A DNA stretch of 64,000 nucleotides from the NCBI GenBank assembly GCA_014281115.1, contig JACONQ010000017.1:1860001-1924000 (forward strand), given 5' to 3'. Position numbers and translations under genes: made by a program. Shown here piece by piece: positions 1 to 10,853 of this stretch. The DNA is from Laburnicola sp. R22_1 (taxonomy: Eukaryota; Ascomycota; Dothideomycetes; Pleosporales; Didymosphaeriaceae). Numbering within the stretch: position 1 is the first letter of the stretch; every line of letters begins with the position of its first letter. Below the pieces are notes generated by a model, which was given only the letters and a program-made list of their open reading frames with translations, did no database searches and was not told where the DNA came from.

Positions 1-1069
1 GAGCTGAAAGAACGAAAGGCAACCATCACAATGCACATGGAGATACTTGAAGCACTAATGGAGGGCATCAAAGGTGAGCATCACGATTTGTCGCTCTATG
101 ATCAGCGCGCTAACTGAAAAAGCTCGCAAACTCGATCAGTACTTTCAACTTGAGGAAGAACTCTCAAAACAGACCAAAGCCCAGATACTGGACGTCATCA
201 AAGACGGCGATCAAGGCAAGGAGCCACTCGACAAACTAAGATTGTTCCTCCAATGGTATACTACTTCTCTCGCACTTCTTCTTCAGACACTGATGTAATT
301 CAGGTATTTGACATCGGAAACCGAACTCAGTCGAGCAGACTTGGAAAGCTTCACCCAAGCCCTCGATGCCGCAGGCGCAGATACGACATCCATCAAATAC
401 GTGCGAACCGTTCGCCAACTCACCCGCATGACCATGATCTCTTCCGCACCTACGCAGCCCTCGCAAAATGCATCCCAGCTCTTCGGCGGCTTCAGCAACC
501 TATCATCGCGCGTCACCGACCGATTCAAAGAAGCCGGTCTGGGCGCCAACTTCGAAGGCCTTCTCCAAGGAGTCAAGAACTTCCTACCCACAAACAAAGA
601 TCTGACTCTCACAAAAATAACTGAGAGTCTTATGGACCCTGCAAACGCATCATCAAGTGCAATCCAAAAGACAGAAAATTATCTCTATTTCGACCCTCGG
701 TCTGCAAACGCACGGGGTACGCTGCCCCCAGCTAGCCAGGTACGCAACCAGCAAGGTTCCCGAATGGGCATCGAAGCCACATTCGGGCAGCGCCGCCAAG
801 CCTTCTCAGAAGCCATCGTCTTCTCAGTAGGCGGCGGTAGCATGGAGTAAGTGACTCTGACCTCGTACATATGCCCCGCTCGCTGCTCAGTAAACTAACA
901 TTGTCATAGCGAGTACGGAAACTTGCAGGAGTGGGCCAAAAGGACGAGCGCAGGTGGTGCGGCGGGAACGGGGCAGAAGAGAAGAGTCATATACGGCTCT
1001 ACGGCTATCTTGTCAGCGACTGAGTTTGTGAATACGGATCTAGCTATGCTGGGGAAGGAGAGCTCGTAG
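1..1069 (+). CDS. SLY1: Sly1-like Sec1/Munc18 protein, C-terminal part (5' truncated by window)
   Basis: SM-family protein that binds Sed5-type syntaxin and promotes ER-Golgi SNARE assembly. Four exons are visible: 1-73, 123-255, 304-846 and 910-1069. Introns at 74-122, 256-303 and 847-909 are GT-AG and keep frame 1 from the window edge, giving 302 codons plus stop. The visible protein has the helical KARKLDQYFQLEEEL stretch and the late-domain block ending in AIVFSVGGGSMDEYGNLQEW, which is characteristic of the domain 3b end of Sly1/Sec1 proteins. Sly1 is preferred over Vps33, Vps45 or Sec1 from overall resemblance; I could not align it. The start codon and about the first half of the protein lie outside the window. 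It is convergent with the HET gene downstream. Confidence 0.85.
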
Positions 1070-2336
1070 GCAGATGCGAACGTGTGGGTAGGGGTGGATC
1101 GCAATGCGTGCGGGTCTCGGCTCGCTTAATACAACATGATTCGGAATTTTCGCTTGTTGTTGTTGTTGTTTTGGTGCATTCTTATTTTTATTTACATACC
1201 CTCCGTGCTTTTTTTTGGTTGGTTGGTCATGGCGCGTTAATGCAACACCAGCATACAGGGCAGGGACTGAGTGAGTTGTGACGATGCGATGGGATAGGCG
1301 GAATATCAAACGCGGATCCGTGCGTCGCGTCTCGGGTCGAAGAAGTACCGGTGCGGTAGTTGTTGAGACCGCTGTTGAACCTTAACCTTGCTGTATCTAC
1401 CCTTGTCCTTGTGTGCACATGTCCTTGGCTTATGGCTTGCGTGCACACGTGTGTTTCTCGGACTTTCCCATCCATCGGATTTATACACGTGAATAATGCC
1501 TCACATCCATGGAGCGGATTTACACACGTGAATAATGGAGGGCCTCGGGAGGGTCGCACTTCATGCTCTTTCTTTCTCTTGTGATTACGGATGTGTTTTC
1601 TGGTCGAGGATATCCTGTGGTAGCTACGATACTATATGTATACTAGAACGGCTTGTCGGCGCGGCAAGATATACCTGGGATGTGAGTGAGGTGAGGCGTT
1701 GGCGTGTGCTGTGTGGTGTGCTGTGTGGTGTGAGTGTGGTGCGAGCGTGGGGTGTGTTGGAGCTTGGTTGAGGATTCGAAGTGTAGGAATGGCCCATGGG
1801 GGTGGTGGTGGAAACGGTGGTTACAGTAGTTAGTTAGATGGCAATGAGGGAGTTTTTACGTGGTTGTTACATGTGAGTACCTAGGTATGGAGAAGTGCGT
1901 GCATGTGGAGTCTGCCTCTCTGGAGGGAGATGGGCTAGTAGGTACGCGCTGGGTACAGTATGTCTCGTCTCGTAGTGCATCGCATCGTATCGCACAAGCC
2001 CAGTCATTTCCTCTATACGCAGCATGGACTCTCCTTCAACACAGTCCATCCATCTCCTTTCATTTCACAAACAATCCTCTCGAACCTTGGAAACTGCACG
2101 TTACATCGTGTCTGCCCAGGTGTACTGTCAGTGTCATGTCACAGTACCAACCGACAAACAGCCGGTCCCCTAGCGTACAAGGATATCCATGGCCACCGCC
2201 ATAACCAAGGTCATGGACATGGTTTGCAGGGGAATAATGACGAGTGGGAAATGCCGTCTATGACGACGGGGGTGGTGACGTGTATTCCAAATACAGATGG
2301 ATATTCTAATGATTGCTTTGATAATTTGATTCTGGG
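1070..2336. other. Intergenic, 3' flank between SLY1 and the HET gene
   Basis: No supportable gene. Small open frames on both strands lack ATG starts or family resemblance. The region holds GT-rich simple sequence around 1705-1745 and a direct duplication carrying CACGTG sites near 1446-1537 (listed separately). A (GATA)n microsatellite follows at about 2548-2566, within the 3' flank of the HET gene. Confidence 0.6.
1446..1537. promoter_or_regulatory. Three CACGTG boxes, two in a 39-bp tandem duplication
   Basis: CACGTG occurs at 1446-1451, 1486-1491 and 1525-1530. The last two sit in nearly identical 22-bp units at 1477-1498 and 1516-1537, differing by one T/C. CACGTG is the core site of bHLH factors of the Cbf1/Pho4/SREBP type. 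Both flanking genes point towards this region, so a promoter role for an annotated gene is not obvious and the function is unknown. Confidence 0.35.
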
Positions 2337-2431
2337 TATGTGGTGTTAAATTAACTACCTAGGGGTATAGAACGACAAAGGCTTTCATCTCAAATAACAG
2401 GACAAAAAAAGCAGAGCCCCCTGCTTAGTAA
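2337..2431 (+). repeat. Dispersed repeat, left copy (inverted partner at 49348-49438)
   Basis: About 90 bp here match the reverse complement of 49348-49438 with roughly three substitutions and two small indels. The shared block contains AACTACCTAGGGGTA near one end and CCCCCTGCTTAGTAA at the other. Similarity stops sharply at both sides. No terminal inverted repeat or open frame is visible inside, so it may be a MITE, SINE or LTR fragment. Confidence 0.75.
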
Positions 2432-2766
2432 ACAAAAAGAGCATAAAAGATTCTGGGTATAGTAGATCTCCATGAGTGATGTGTATGATATGGAATAAGG
2501 AAATAAAGAAGAAGAACTACATGCGACCGAGCACATTTTCGAGGGTAGATAGATAGATAGATAGAGGGGTGGAGTGAAATGGAATGGTTGTCCGGTCCGG
2601 TGCTCTCACATGGAAAGCACTCGGCACTTGTTGTCGTCCCAGCCAGCAGCCCAGCAGCCCTCGAAGAAGAACGCGGTCACCTACCGCGTCCGCAAATCCA
2701 TCGTCCGCCCCACAGACTACATCCACCTCAGCAGTCCTCTAAAAACGCGTCACCACGCACAACCAC

Positions 2767-5052
2767 TCAACTAACATCCGCCCCATAAACCCGATGATTC
2801 CTTACCACCCCCTCCCCGCCAACCCCACCATTAAACCCCCCCTCCCCAAACACCACCCCCTTCCCCCTCAACACCCAACTCACCGTCCCCTGCGGCACCC
2901 CCGTATACGGATGACTCGTCGTGAGAATCCACCCCCGGGCCAACCCCGAATACTCGACGCCCTTGACCGCATTCGGTACAGCGACAAGTAGCGTCTTCGA
3001 GTGCGCAAACGGCGCGAAGATGAGCGCCTTTCCGAACGCAGGGGGCGACGTGTAGTGAGGATGCGTCAAGCCGTACGACGCCTGCGACGCCGGGGGCGTA
3101 GAAGCGGGCGAGTTGGATATGATGAGCGGGCCGTGGGTGCGCTCGCTGGCGGTGGATGCCCAGGGGATACCGTGCGCGATGAGGGTTGCTACGGCGCCGA
3201 TGAGGCCTGAGAGGAGCGGCATGGCCGCGTAGTTCTGCACACATGCTGCGGCCGGCGAGGAGAAGAGCATCTCGATAGCCTGCGCATCGAAGTGCGGGAG
3301 GCCGGCGGGAAATAAAGGCTGCGACACGACGTCGAGGAGCCAGCTGGGTCCGCAGTCGAAAACGCATGCTAGCGTTTGGATGAAGATGTTGCGCATCGTA
3401 GGGGCGCGTGGGTGGTTCGGCGCTTGCCAGAGGTTCCATAGCGTGTGGCTTTGGACCTGGTAGGTGATGCAGACGTCTACGAATTCGCGGGCTCGCTGCA
3501 CTTGGGCGTGGAAGCTAGGGTTGGGTTGCGTGCGGTGCGGTAGCTCGAGGAAGACGAGGTCGAGCTGGACGTATTCTGCGCGGCCGTCTGAGCCTTGCGT
3601 TGTGGGCGTTTTCGTGGCAGGGAAGGCTGGCGGTGGGGAAGTGTATGAGGGGGGTAGGTCGAGCGGGGTGGGCTTGCAGAGCCAGGAGATGGAGCCGTCG
3701 TGCAGGTGGAGGGGGGCCCCGGTGGTGCAGAGTGTGAGGGGGTCTCGGGCTGCGAGGCCGATGAGGAGGAGCTGGCGGATGCATTCGTCTTCGATGGTGG
3801 GGCGTTGGAGCGGTGATGCTGGTCTCATAGCTAGAGGTATATTGGAGAGATTCAGTGCGATGGAAGCCTTATCGCGGTTGGCGTCTAGGCGTCGGAGGTA
3901 CTCTGGTAGTCTAGGGTTGCCGCCCGCCTTCATACCGAATATCTCCGTGATTGTAGGGATGAAGGAGTAGGATATGGGTTGGGGTATCGGGTGGTTCGGA
4001 CTGTGGACTGCGAGTTCATCATTGAAGCTTGGGTTTCTAAAGTGTTGAAGTAGGGAGCGAATTAATTGTTGGGTCGAGGGAGCAGTGACGACTTCGCTCG
4101 CGAGTATGAGCATATGGACGAGGAAAGCTCCCGTGAACCGTATTATCGTGTATGCGTCCTCGTCTCCGTGTTCAGCCATGTATGGTACGAGGAACACATG
4201 GCTGCGTCCCATGCGCATCTCAAGCGTACACCATGCACGTTCAAACCACATAGAACTGAGGACTCGTTCGGCAAAGGACCGGAAAAGGTGGTGTTGGTGC
4301 ATGATCGGCGGATGCAACCCACGGTTCGGTTGTTGATCTAGCGGTAGATCCGAGAAGGCGTAATGATGGATGTACTGCTCAAGAAACATTATTTCCTGTG
4401 TCGTAGCAGCAATATCGTCCAAAGCGACCACCACGACACGCGCGTTCCTGTAAATCGTGTCCATGGCGCCCATGGCACTCGCTTTCTCTGTCTCGTCTTC
4501 CTGATTGATACATACTTGGTCGAACCACAATCCCTCCTCGGCTCTCCTCTCATTCAGTACGCCTAGGAACATCCCCCTAGTAGTAGGAAGGGGGAACTGC
4601 TCGACCGTCTGAACCCAGCCAAATGGCAAGTCGCCCACAGGGCTGATGAGCTTCTTGGGCGTATCCCGGCTGACTTTGTTCCACACATAGCTCATCGCTA
4701 TGTAGCTCTTCTCCTCCCCTTCAAAATACACATCGTTGATGAGTCGGAAGGTGGCGGCATCCCACGTCGCCGTCTTGGGCACCAACTCCTTCGCAACAGA
4801 CGGCGCAAGATGGCTGAGGTCCTCAAGTAGAGAAACAGCGGCGTCATCGAGACTGACACCATATGGAGGTTGCAGTTGCTGGCTGGCAAGCAGTCTTTGC
4901 TTCGCGTAGGGACCGACGATATGGGCATGGAGGCTGGAAGTATCGAGCTCCTGCTCGTCGACTGCCAACAACTTGCAGTGGTCTGCCCTCGAGCTAGAAG
5001 GAAATTCGTTCGTGGGGGCGGCCATAAGACAGTGCCCAGACCAAGCTACCAT
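2767..5052 (-). CDS. HET-domain (heterokaryon incompatibility) protein
   Basis: Single-exon gene of 761 residues from the first ATG at 5052; a second in-frame ATG lies at 5025. The HET domain occupies roughly residues 117-270. Its blocks are visible: YIAMSYVW at the start, LWFDQVCINQ in the middle (the usual W-x-D-x-x-C-I-N-Q), and MGAMDTIYRNARVVVVALDD after it. HET domains occur in fungal proteins that trigger cell death on allorecognition and in many paralogues of unknown role. The C-terminal 450 residues are not recognised and show no NACHT, WD or ankyrin repeats, so a partner or specificity domain cannot be named. Solitary; no het-s-like or other incompatibility gene is adjacent. Confidence 0.88.
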   Translation of the reverse strand: MVAWSGHCLMAAPTNEFPSSSRADHCKLLAVDEQELDTSSLHAHIVGPYAKQRLLASQQLQPPYGVSLDDAAVSLLEDLSHLAPSVAKELVPKTATWDAATFRLINDVYFEGEEKSYIAMSYVWNKVSRDTPKKLISPVGDLPFGWVQTVEQFPLPTTRGMFLGVLNERRAEEGLWFDQVCINQEDETEKASAMGAMDTIYRNARVVVVALDDIAATTQEIMFLEQYIHHYAFSDLPLDQQPNRGLHPPIMHQHHLFRSFAERVLSSMWFERAWCTLEMRMGRSHVFLVPYMAEHGDEDAYTIIRFTGAFLVHMLILASEVVTAPSTQQLIRSLLQHFRNPSFNDELAVHSPNHPIPQPISYSFIPTITEIFGMKAGGNPRLPEYLRRLDANRDKASIALNLSNIPLAMRPASPLQRPTIEDECIRQLLLIGLAARDPLTLCTTGAPLHLHDGSISWLCKPTPLDLPPSYTSPPPAFPATKTPTTQGSDGRAEYVQLDLVFLELPHRTQPNPSFHAQVQRAREFVDVCITYQVQSHTLWNLWQAPNHPRAPTMRNIFIQTLACVFDCGPSWLLDVVSQPLFPAGLPHFDAQAIEMLFSSPAAACVQNYAAMPLLSGLIGAVATLIAHGIPWASTASERTHGPLIISNSPASTPPASQASYGLTHPHYTSPPAFGKALIFAPFAHSKTLLVAVPNAVKGVEYSGLARGWILTTSHPYTGVPQGTVSWVLRGKGVVFGEGGFNGGVGGEGVVRNHRVYGADVS

Positions 5053-5849
5053 AATGTAGAGGTGAAGGCCGGAGCTAGTCGATGAATAACATTTGACAGG
5101 TAGCAAACACCGTTCTTTTAACGGTCACAAATAACGGTCACAAATGCATTCAATTGTGCTAACAGCCGCACGTCCCTGGCCAGGAGAGCTCTCGCATTAT
5201 CGTTCGGCGCCACAACTGTGTCGAGCGGGGCAGCCAAGCCACGCAGACGTCCAGGGTTCATCTGAACGGAGGGGTGGATGTGTATACCGGTTTGTCGGGC
5301 CTCCACGGGGCCAGAGCTGAGGGTAGGATGTTGCAGGTGTCTTCAAATGGTGACGCCTGGAAACGAGCCCTTGCCATTTGCCGTGCCGCCTTGCACCCAA
5401 AAGAAAATCAAAGAAAAAATGGCATCTGCAAGGTGCCCGCCTGCACAGCCGAAACAGAACTACAGCGGGCAGCCAGCATTCCCGAAGAACCAGAAGCAAA
5501 GGTTGAACCATGTCCCTTCAAGGTTGTCCGCTGGAGCTCAGCGCACCCCTGCGCATCCAACACCAACTAGTGCTACCAAAAAAGGACAAGTCGGAAAAAG
5601 TGATCCGTCCGAAGGTTTATCGATCTGAGGCAAATGCTGCATGAGAACAACATCGAAGCGAAAATAGACACCCATGATAGACGCGGAACCGACTTTGAGA
5701 GAAACAGCGTTCCAAAACTAAACCAAGTAATCGCAAACTGTTTACGTTTCGCCACACCGATCCTGCACCTCACAGCGCTCTTCTGTCAACCTCACCCCAA
5801 CAACCCCATTTGTCTTTGATACTACCTGACAAATCTCCAGACAAAATCT
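5053..5849. other. Intergenic region between HET promoter side and USP 3' end
   Basis: No gene recognised. A short tandem duplication of AACGGTCACAAAT lies just upstream of the HET start (about 5118-5145). Small plus-strand frames at 5274-5628 and 5634-5819 lack ATG context, splice structure or resemblance to any family. Confidence 0.5.
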
Positions 5850-7872
5850 TTAATCTATCTTGGCGTTCGCCAACCGTCCGTTAGAGGGTGTGATGACATT
5901 GGAGAGCCGGAGATTCTTGCGCTTGTATTTGCTGTGCTTGCGGAGCCGTTTCCTTGCTACCATCACAGGGACCGAGGATTTAGTAACAAGATAGTTACTG
6001 AAGGATCCTAGCAGAACACTGATAAAAGTCAGTTCTCGTACATGAAACATGACGTTCCCGTGGAAACACTGTACCCTTTCAAAGCATTACGTCCCCTAGA
6101 TCCTAGAATAACCAAAGTGGGGTCCAGGAAGTCAATCTGTCAACCGGATGTCAGTAGCACGCCAAAAGTGTCGAAACTGTTTCATACTTACCACTTCCGT
6201 GAGCATGTGCTTGGGACTCTTGCAATGGAACACTTCGACAACGACCCTAACCTGCAAGCGGGTCTTCCGCAGCAGCTTGATGCAGCGATTGGACACTTCA
6301 ACAGCCGCCTCGTATCGGGCCCTCTCCGCTTTGTTCATGGTGGTGATGTCTACTTCTAAAGCGGTTACACTGTTGGACAAGGGCGATGGTCCCGGGCCTC
6401 CCGCTAAAAGACCTTGATGGTTTGACAGCGTCTTCATCAAGGAATCCGACTCTTCCTTGGCCGTAGTGGCTCCGGGACTAGGAGTATCCGTACCACCAAC
6501 GCCCACCTCTTCGTCGACTGCATAAACGGCGAGTAGCGTATCTCCATCCCGAAGCACTGTTCCTATGGTCCACTCTAATGCATACGCCGCTTCTTCGCTC
6601 AGATCAGTGGCAACCAGGTACACCCGCTGCCGTCGCAACCCCTTTTCAGCATCCTCCAAGAACTTTCCATAATTGCCACGGACGATTTGTCGGACGCAAC
6701 GATGAGCTTCCGGGCTTGACTGGATCGGGGAAATGCTCATGGACAACAGCTGCGCTGACTTCAACTCCGAAAGGTCCGCCTCCGTGTCTGAGTTGTAGGG
6801 TGTGGACACTGCAGATCCGCCTTGGTCGAAACTCGTGTGCGGGTGTACTCCCGTCTTCCTGTTCGACATCTTTTCGCCTGCTAAAGTCGTACCATCGGGG
6901 CCAGTGATGGTCACGTCTGGCTCTAGCATTGACCGGACTACGTATTTAGTAGAAACGTCCTTGCCTATTCAAGTCAGTGCTTGCGTATCTTTGTGCCATC
7001 TAAATCGACATACGCTCTTCTTCAGCGGCAGCCAGCAAACTTCTTGGAACTTTTCCGTGCTTTCCACTACCACTGCTCTCGCGGGTCCGCCGTCTGCCCC
7101 GCCTCTTTACGGCGCCCCATCCTTCATCGTCTGAATCATCCGTATCATCATTGTCGCTGGATTCGACTGCAGCCTCACTATCGCCAAAGTCGTCGTCCGT
7201 GGCCAAGCGAACGCCTCCACCAGGGGAAACGGCATCGGAGCCTTTGCGGTTCGGAAGAGATGAAAGGCCTCCACCTGACCGGAGCAGAGCGGCGTCGGAC
7301 AGTCTGCGATATGCAGAATTCATATCAATTACCTTGCCCGACCCGGTCACGTACGTGTTCGGTGAAGGCGTCAGATTCATAGAATTGGCATTGAAATTGC
7401 GGCCGCCAGGAGACTGAGACCTCCCGAGCCGACCTTTGTCCCTGTGCGAGCCTAGAATGGTAGGCTGGTCACCGTAGACGGACGACATTGCGCGAGGTTT
7501 GGCGGCGGCGTTCTTCTTTCCGCCCTGGGTGACGCGTTTGCGCATCGAGTGGGCCTCTATGGTAGGCAACATACCAAACTGGTATGCTGCTTCGGGATTG
7601 ACTGCACCGCCGCCGAGGCTGCGACCAGAGGGCGGCGGAGACGAGGGGACGCTGCCGCGGCTACTACTGCGGCCGATATGCGACCAGTCTGCGCGGTGCT
7701 TGCCTCCCACGTCGAGCATGCTGCGGACAGGCGACATGGCATTGGCAGGGCTCTGTCCGCGCTCGCCTACATGAGGGCTGTGGGTGCGCCCCGGCTGCGG
7801 AGCCTTGTTCTTCCCTTCCAGCAGGGCCACCACCTCCCTCCTCTCTTCGTCGAGCGCGGCCTCTAGAGACAT
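5850..7872 (-). CDS. Universal stress protein (UspA domain) with long N-terminal extension
   Basis: Four exons: 7872-7014, 6964-6192, 6136-6075 and 6018-5850. Introns are 7013-6965, 6191-6137 and 6074-6019. Together they give 620 residues. The first 400 residues are Ser/Pro/Gly-rich and probably disordered, with an acidic run (SSDNDDTDDSDDEGWG) followed by a basic KRRGRRRT patch. The Usp fold begins near residue 400 with RVYLVATDLSEEAAYALEW. It ends with the nucleotide-binding loop GSRGRNALKGVLLGSFSNYLV, read across the last intron, which fits G-2x-G-9x-G(S/T). ATP binding is therefore expected. Bacterial Usp proteins are about 150 residues; the extended form is common in filamentous fungi. 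Role in the cell is unknown. Confidence 0.87.
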
Positions 7873-8866
7873 GACGATTGATTACTGTGGCGGCGATGGA
7901 GATGTGCGATCGTAGGCCGGTGTGGGTGCAGGTAGGCGCGGTGGGCGGTTTGTGGGGATATTATATACGTGTAAGAGCGGCGGCACTGCACGGCAGGTAC
8001 GACCGATTGCTGGCCTGAAACGGACGTGGGCTGTGGGCTGCTTGGGGCGTTTGATGGAGTCGTGGTGCGCGTCGGCTGGTGCTCGGGGGCTCACAGCACC
8101 ATACAAAGTAAGAGAGCTGTCCAGTGGAACAGTGGAATTGAGCCAGCAACCCAGCCGCGGGCCTGTCGCGTGACGGGTAAGAGTAATGGTCGCAGCGGGG
8201 TAAAAGTTGGAGAGGCACAAGCGAAGGCTGGGGAAACTCTGGCGTCGTTAGCCGCTGTCGGAGAACAGGTTGTTCTTCAGGGCGGAGGTGGACGCGGACG
8301 ACATAGAGAAGCGATCGGGAACTTCAGCTGGCGGTGATGGGCAGGGTCTCGGAGCAGTAAGCGGAAGACACGATGCACTGGGTCGAGGTGCTAGTGTAGG
8401 CCCATGTGAGTTGAGGGGTTTCGAGGATGCGCCTCTTGGCCGCTTGGCGCTGCTCACTTTTCCCTGATGCAATGGATCCCCACGCGGATGCCGTAATGTT
8501 GCCGTAGTTGGAATCTCGGCCTAGTCGTATTTGTGCGAAGGGATGACGGTGTGGATGATGATGTCTGCTTAGCCGTGCGCACGATTTCCTAGAAACATTC
8601 CCAGGTTCCAAGGTTCCAAGGTTGAGCCACAATCCCATGATGACAAATACCCGCATCACATGTCGGCGAAGCTCGGAGCCAGAGGAACAAAATGAATATG
8701 CGAGATGGCAGTAAGTTACCTCATGTTTATGCCATGATTTGACAAGCATCTGCGATGGGCCAGCTTGATACAGGTACTACACTCATCCTGATTCCTATGT
8801 AGCACTTGTTTAAAAGTAGTATACAGTAGAACATGCAACCATCCCCCTTCCACTATGACACACGTT
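7873..8866. other. Intergenic: USP promoter and uS7m 3' flank
   Basis: No supportable gene. The 350 bases next to the USP start are GC-rich and likely hold its promoter and 5' leader. Minus-strand open frames at 8248-8749 have no ATG-based model or recognisable protein content. Confidence 0.5.
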
Positions 8867-10007
8867 TTATCTCTTTCGAGGCAGGACAATGTTGGCACGA
8901 GCAGAGATACCCAGCTTGTGGATGGCATTTCTTCTCTCCCAGACATTGCTGCGACCTTCGACCACAGCAATGAACTCCGACGCCACGCGCTGCGCGAAAC
9001 TACCCTTGCCACTGCCCACGTGTCTCTTCTTTGATGCCGAATTGAGAATCCACTGCACCGCTATCCGTCGTCGTTGCCGCTGGCCGAGCGGGACCGGGAT
9101 CTGCAACGCAACACCACCACCTGCAGCGCCCTTCTGGCTTCGGATCCTAAGGAGGGGGGCAACCGAATCGATGGCGAGCGTAAGATAGAGAACGGGGTTC
9201 AGCGGGAGGTGCGATGGCGGCGGAGCGCCCGGAAGGAGCGGCCGTTGCGGGTTGATAGTAGGGATCGGAGCGGTTCGAAGTGTCTGAAGTATGCGTGCCA
9301 TGTCCTAGGCGCAGAATTAGACTCAAGCTTGTAAAGAAGCTCCGCGGAATAACGCACCCTTTGAGCAACACTCTTCTTACCGTGACGCATCAAGAGGTTG
9401 GTGACCTGATCGACTACAGGATCGTATCTGTGCTTGACGTGTCCGTCCTTGGGGAGGGGGAGAGTCGGCATGTCGAACTTCAGCCCCGGTATCTCTGGCG
9501 TAGTCACCGGTGTTTTGAAGCTCACGAGACCCATATCGAATGGGTCACCTCCACCACCGATCGGTGTTGACGTTGTCGAATAGGAGCGCGACCCTTTCGG
9601 CGCCGAGTTGGTCTTCGAATTGAGCGCATCTTTCATAACCTTGGGTAGCTTGTCTTGTGCCGATTTGTCTCCTTGCAAGACCTAGTATGCCGTCAACTTC
9701 AAAGACCTTCGGCATAGCATGTGTGCCCTACCTCTTCAACAGGCGTCCCTTGGCTGAGATCCGGACCCTCGGAGCCAGTGATATCTGCAATCTGTGCTGC
9801 TTCTTCGCTGACGTGGGGAAGAGGTTCTGCGTCAATTCGGTTGGACCGGTCCGCGGCGGGCATGTTTTTGGAATCTTTCGAGTCTGTATAGGTGCGAGTC
9901 TGCGGCAGTGCCATCCTCGCGGGAGGGCGCGGGAGCCATTGTGCTCGTGGTTTGTGTCTGTATGGAATCGACTGCGCGAAATTGAGGATATTCAATCGCG
10001 GCGGCAT
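8867..10007 (-). CDS. RSM7: Mitochondrial small-subunit ribosomal protein uS7m
   Basis: Component of the mitochondrial 30S-like subunit head that binds 12S/15S-type rRNA near the mRNA exit. Three exons: 10007-9732, 9681-9358 and 9304-8867, with introns 9731-9682 and 9357-9305, give 345 residues. The N-terminus (MPPRLNILNFAQSIPYRHKP) is basic and lacks acidic residues, as expected for a mitochondrial presequence. The S7 domain starts around KHRYDPVVDQVTNLLMRHGKK and continues through LTLAIDSVAPLLRIRSQKG, GQRQRRRIAVQWILNSA and the C-terminal AIHKLGISARANIVL. The second intron joins VAQR to DMARILQTLR, restoring the family pattern. Its promoter faces the transposon at 10766. Confidence 0.9.
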
Positions 10008-10763
10008 GATGGTGTGGAGTTGAAGCGATCAAAGGGAGCGCGCGCAAAATGGTGTGGAGATGTCAATGCCTTCACGACTAGTTCCGATTAGCGCTCAACA
10101 TCACGTGCGCACTTGAACGCGGGCGGCTCCAGGGTTCCTTGAAAAGCCTTCCAACATTGAACATTGAATCCTGGTGTGCGAAGTGCTTCTGTCATATTCA
10201 GGCATATTCAAAATTCATCTAGGCACCGGTGTGCTAAAATGCCTCCGTCTGCATTTGTGCGTCGTCATTTTAAGAGCAGCCTCCTCAACACTTCTCAAAC
10301 GTAGATGCATTTAGGGACAGCTTGGAGCTACAAACTAAGCTTTGGCATCTGTTGACGCACCCTTCTCTCCGAAATCACTGCGATTTTGAACATGGCATAT
10401 GTACGCCACGCGATCCCGTCGGCGCTTGCGTTGTCGTCTCCCCCTGCTGCCAAAGAGCGCCCAACTGTGTTGCTCCCCATAATCCGTCACTAGACTCATT
10501 CTGAAAATATTGTCACATAGCCGGGTTGGTGAGATACCTCTCCCTTACTGGGTACAGGTAAATATGGTCTTGCAGCTGAGTTCTGTGAGCTCACCGAGCA
10601 TTGAGCACTTAACACCTCCGGTGAGTTCTCATTGCTTGAACGCACACCGGACAACGATCGCGATGCAACGTTGCGTCAGTCCCGTCTTGATTGGCGGGAA
10701 CAACCAGGCAGGTGGCGTTGGATATCCAGGAAGGCTGCAGTGTCTTCCAATTCCAAGCAGAGG
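10008..10763. other. Intergenic: uS7m promoter side up to transposon
   Basis: No gene recognised. This is probably the uS7m promoter plus flanking sequence into which the transposon at 10766-12887 inserted at a TA dinucleotide (10764-10765). Confidence 0.5.
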
Positions 10764-10765
10764 TA

Positions 10766-10814
10766 CCCTGTCTCGGCAGTCAATGCGCACCGTCACTCAA
10801 TGCGCAACCCCAAC
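10766..10814 (+). repeat. Left terminal inverted repeat, element 1
   Basis: 49 bp starting CCCTGTCTCGGCAG. TCAATGCGCA is present twice inside, at TIR positions 15-24 and 32-41 (period 17). It matches the reverse complement of 12839-12887 except at position 45 (C versus A). Confidence 0.95.
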
Positions 10815-10815
10815 A

Positions 10816-10845
10816 TGACGCGCCCCAACTTTGACGCGCCCCAAC
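10816..10845 (+). repeat. Subterminal direct repeats just inside the left TIR
   Basis: TGACGCGCCCCAAC occurs at 10816-10829 and again at 10832-10845 (period 16). It resembles the GCGCAACCCCAAC tail of the TIR. No such pair is seen inside the right TIR, so the two ends differ. Likely a transposase or host-factor binding array, or part of the transposase leader, since the ATG follows at 10854. Confidence 0.75.
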
Positions 10846-10853
10846 TCCACCAA

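Noticed and set aside
5274..5628. Plus-strand open frames between HET and USP genes
   Set aside because: Two overlapping frames of similar length with low-information composition and no family match.
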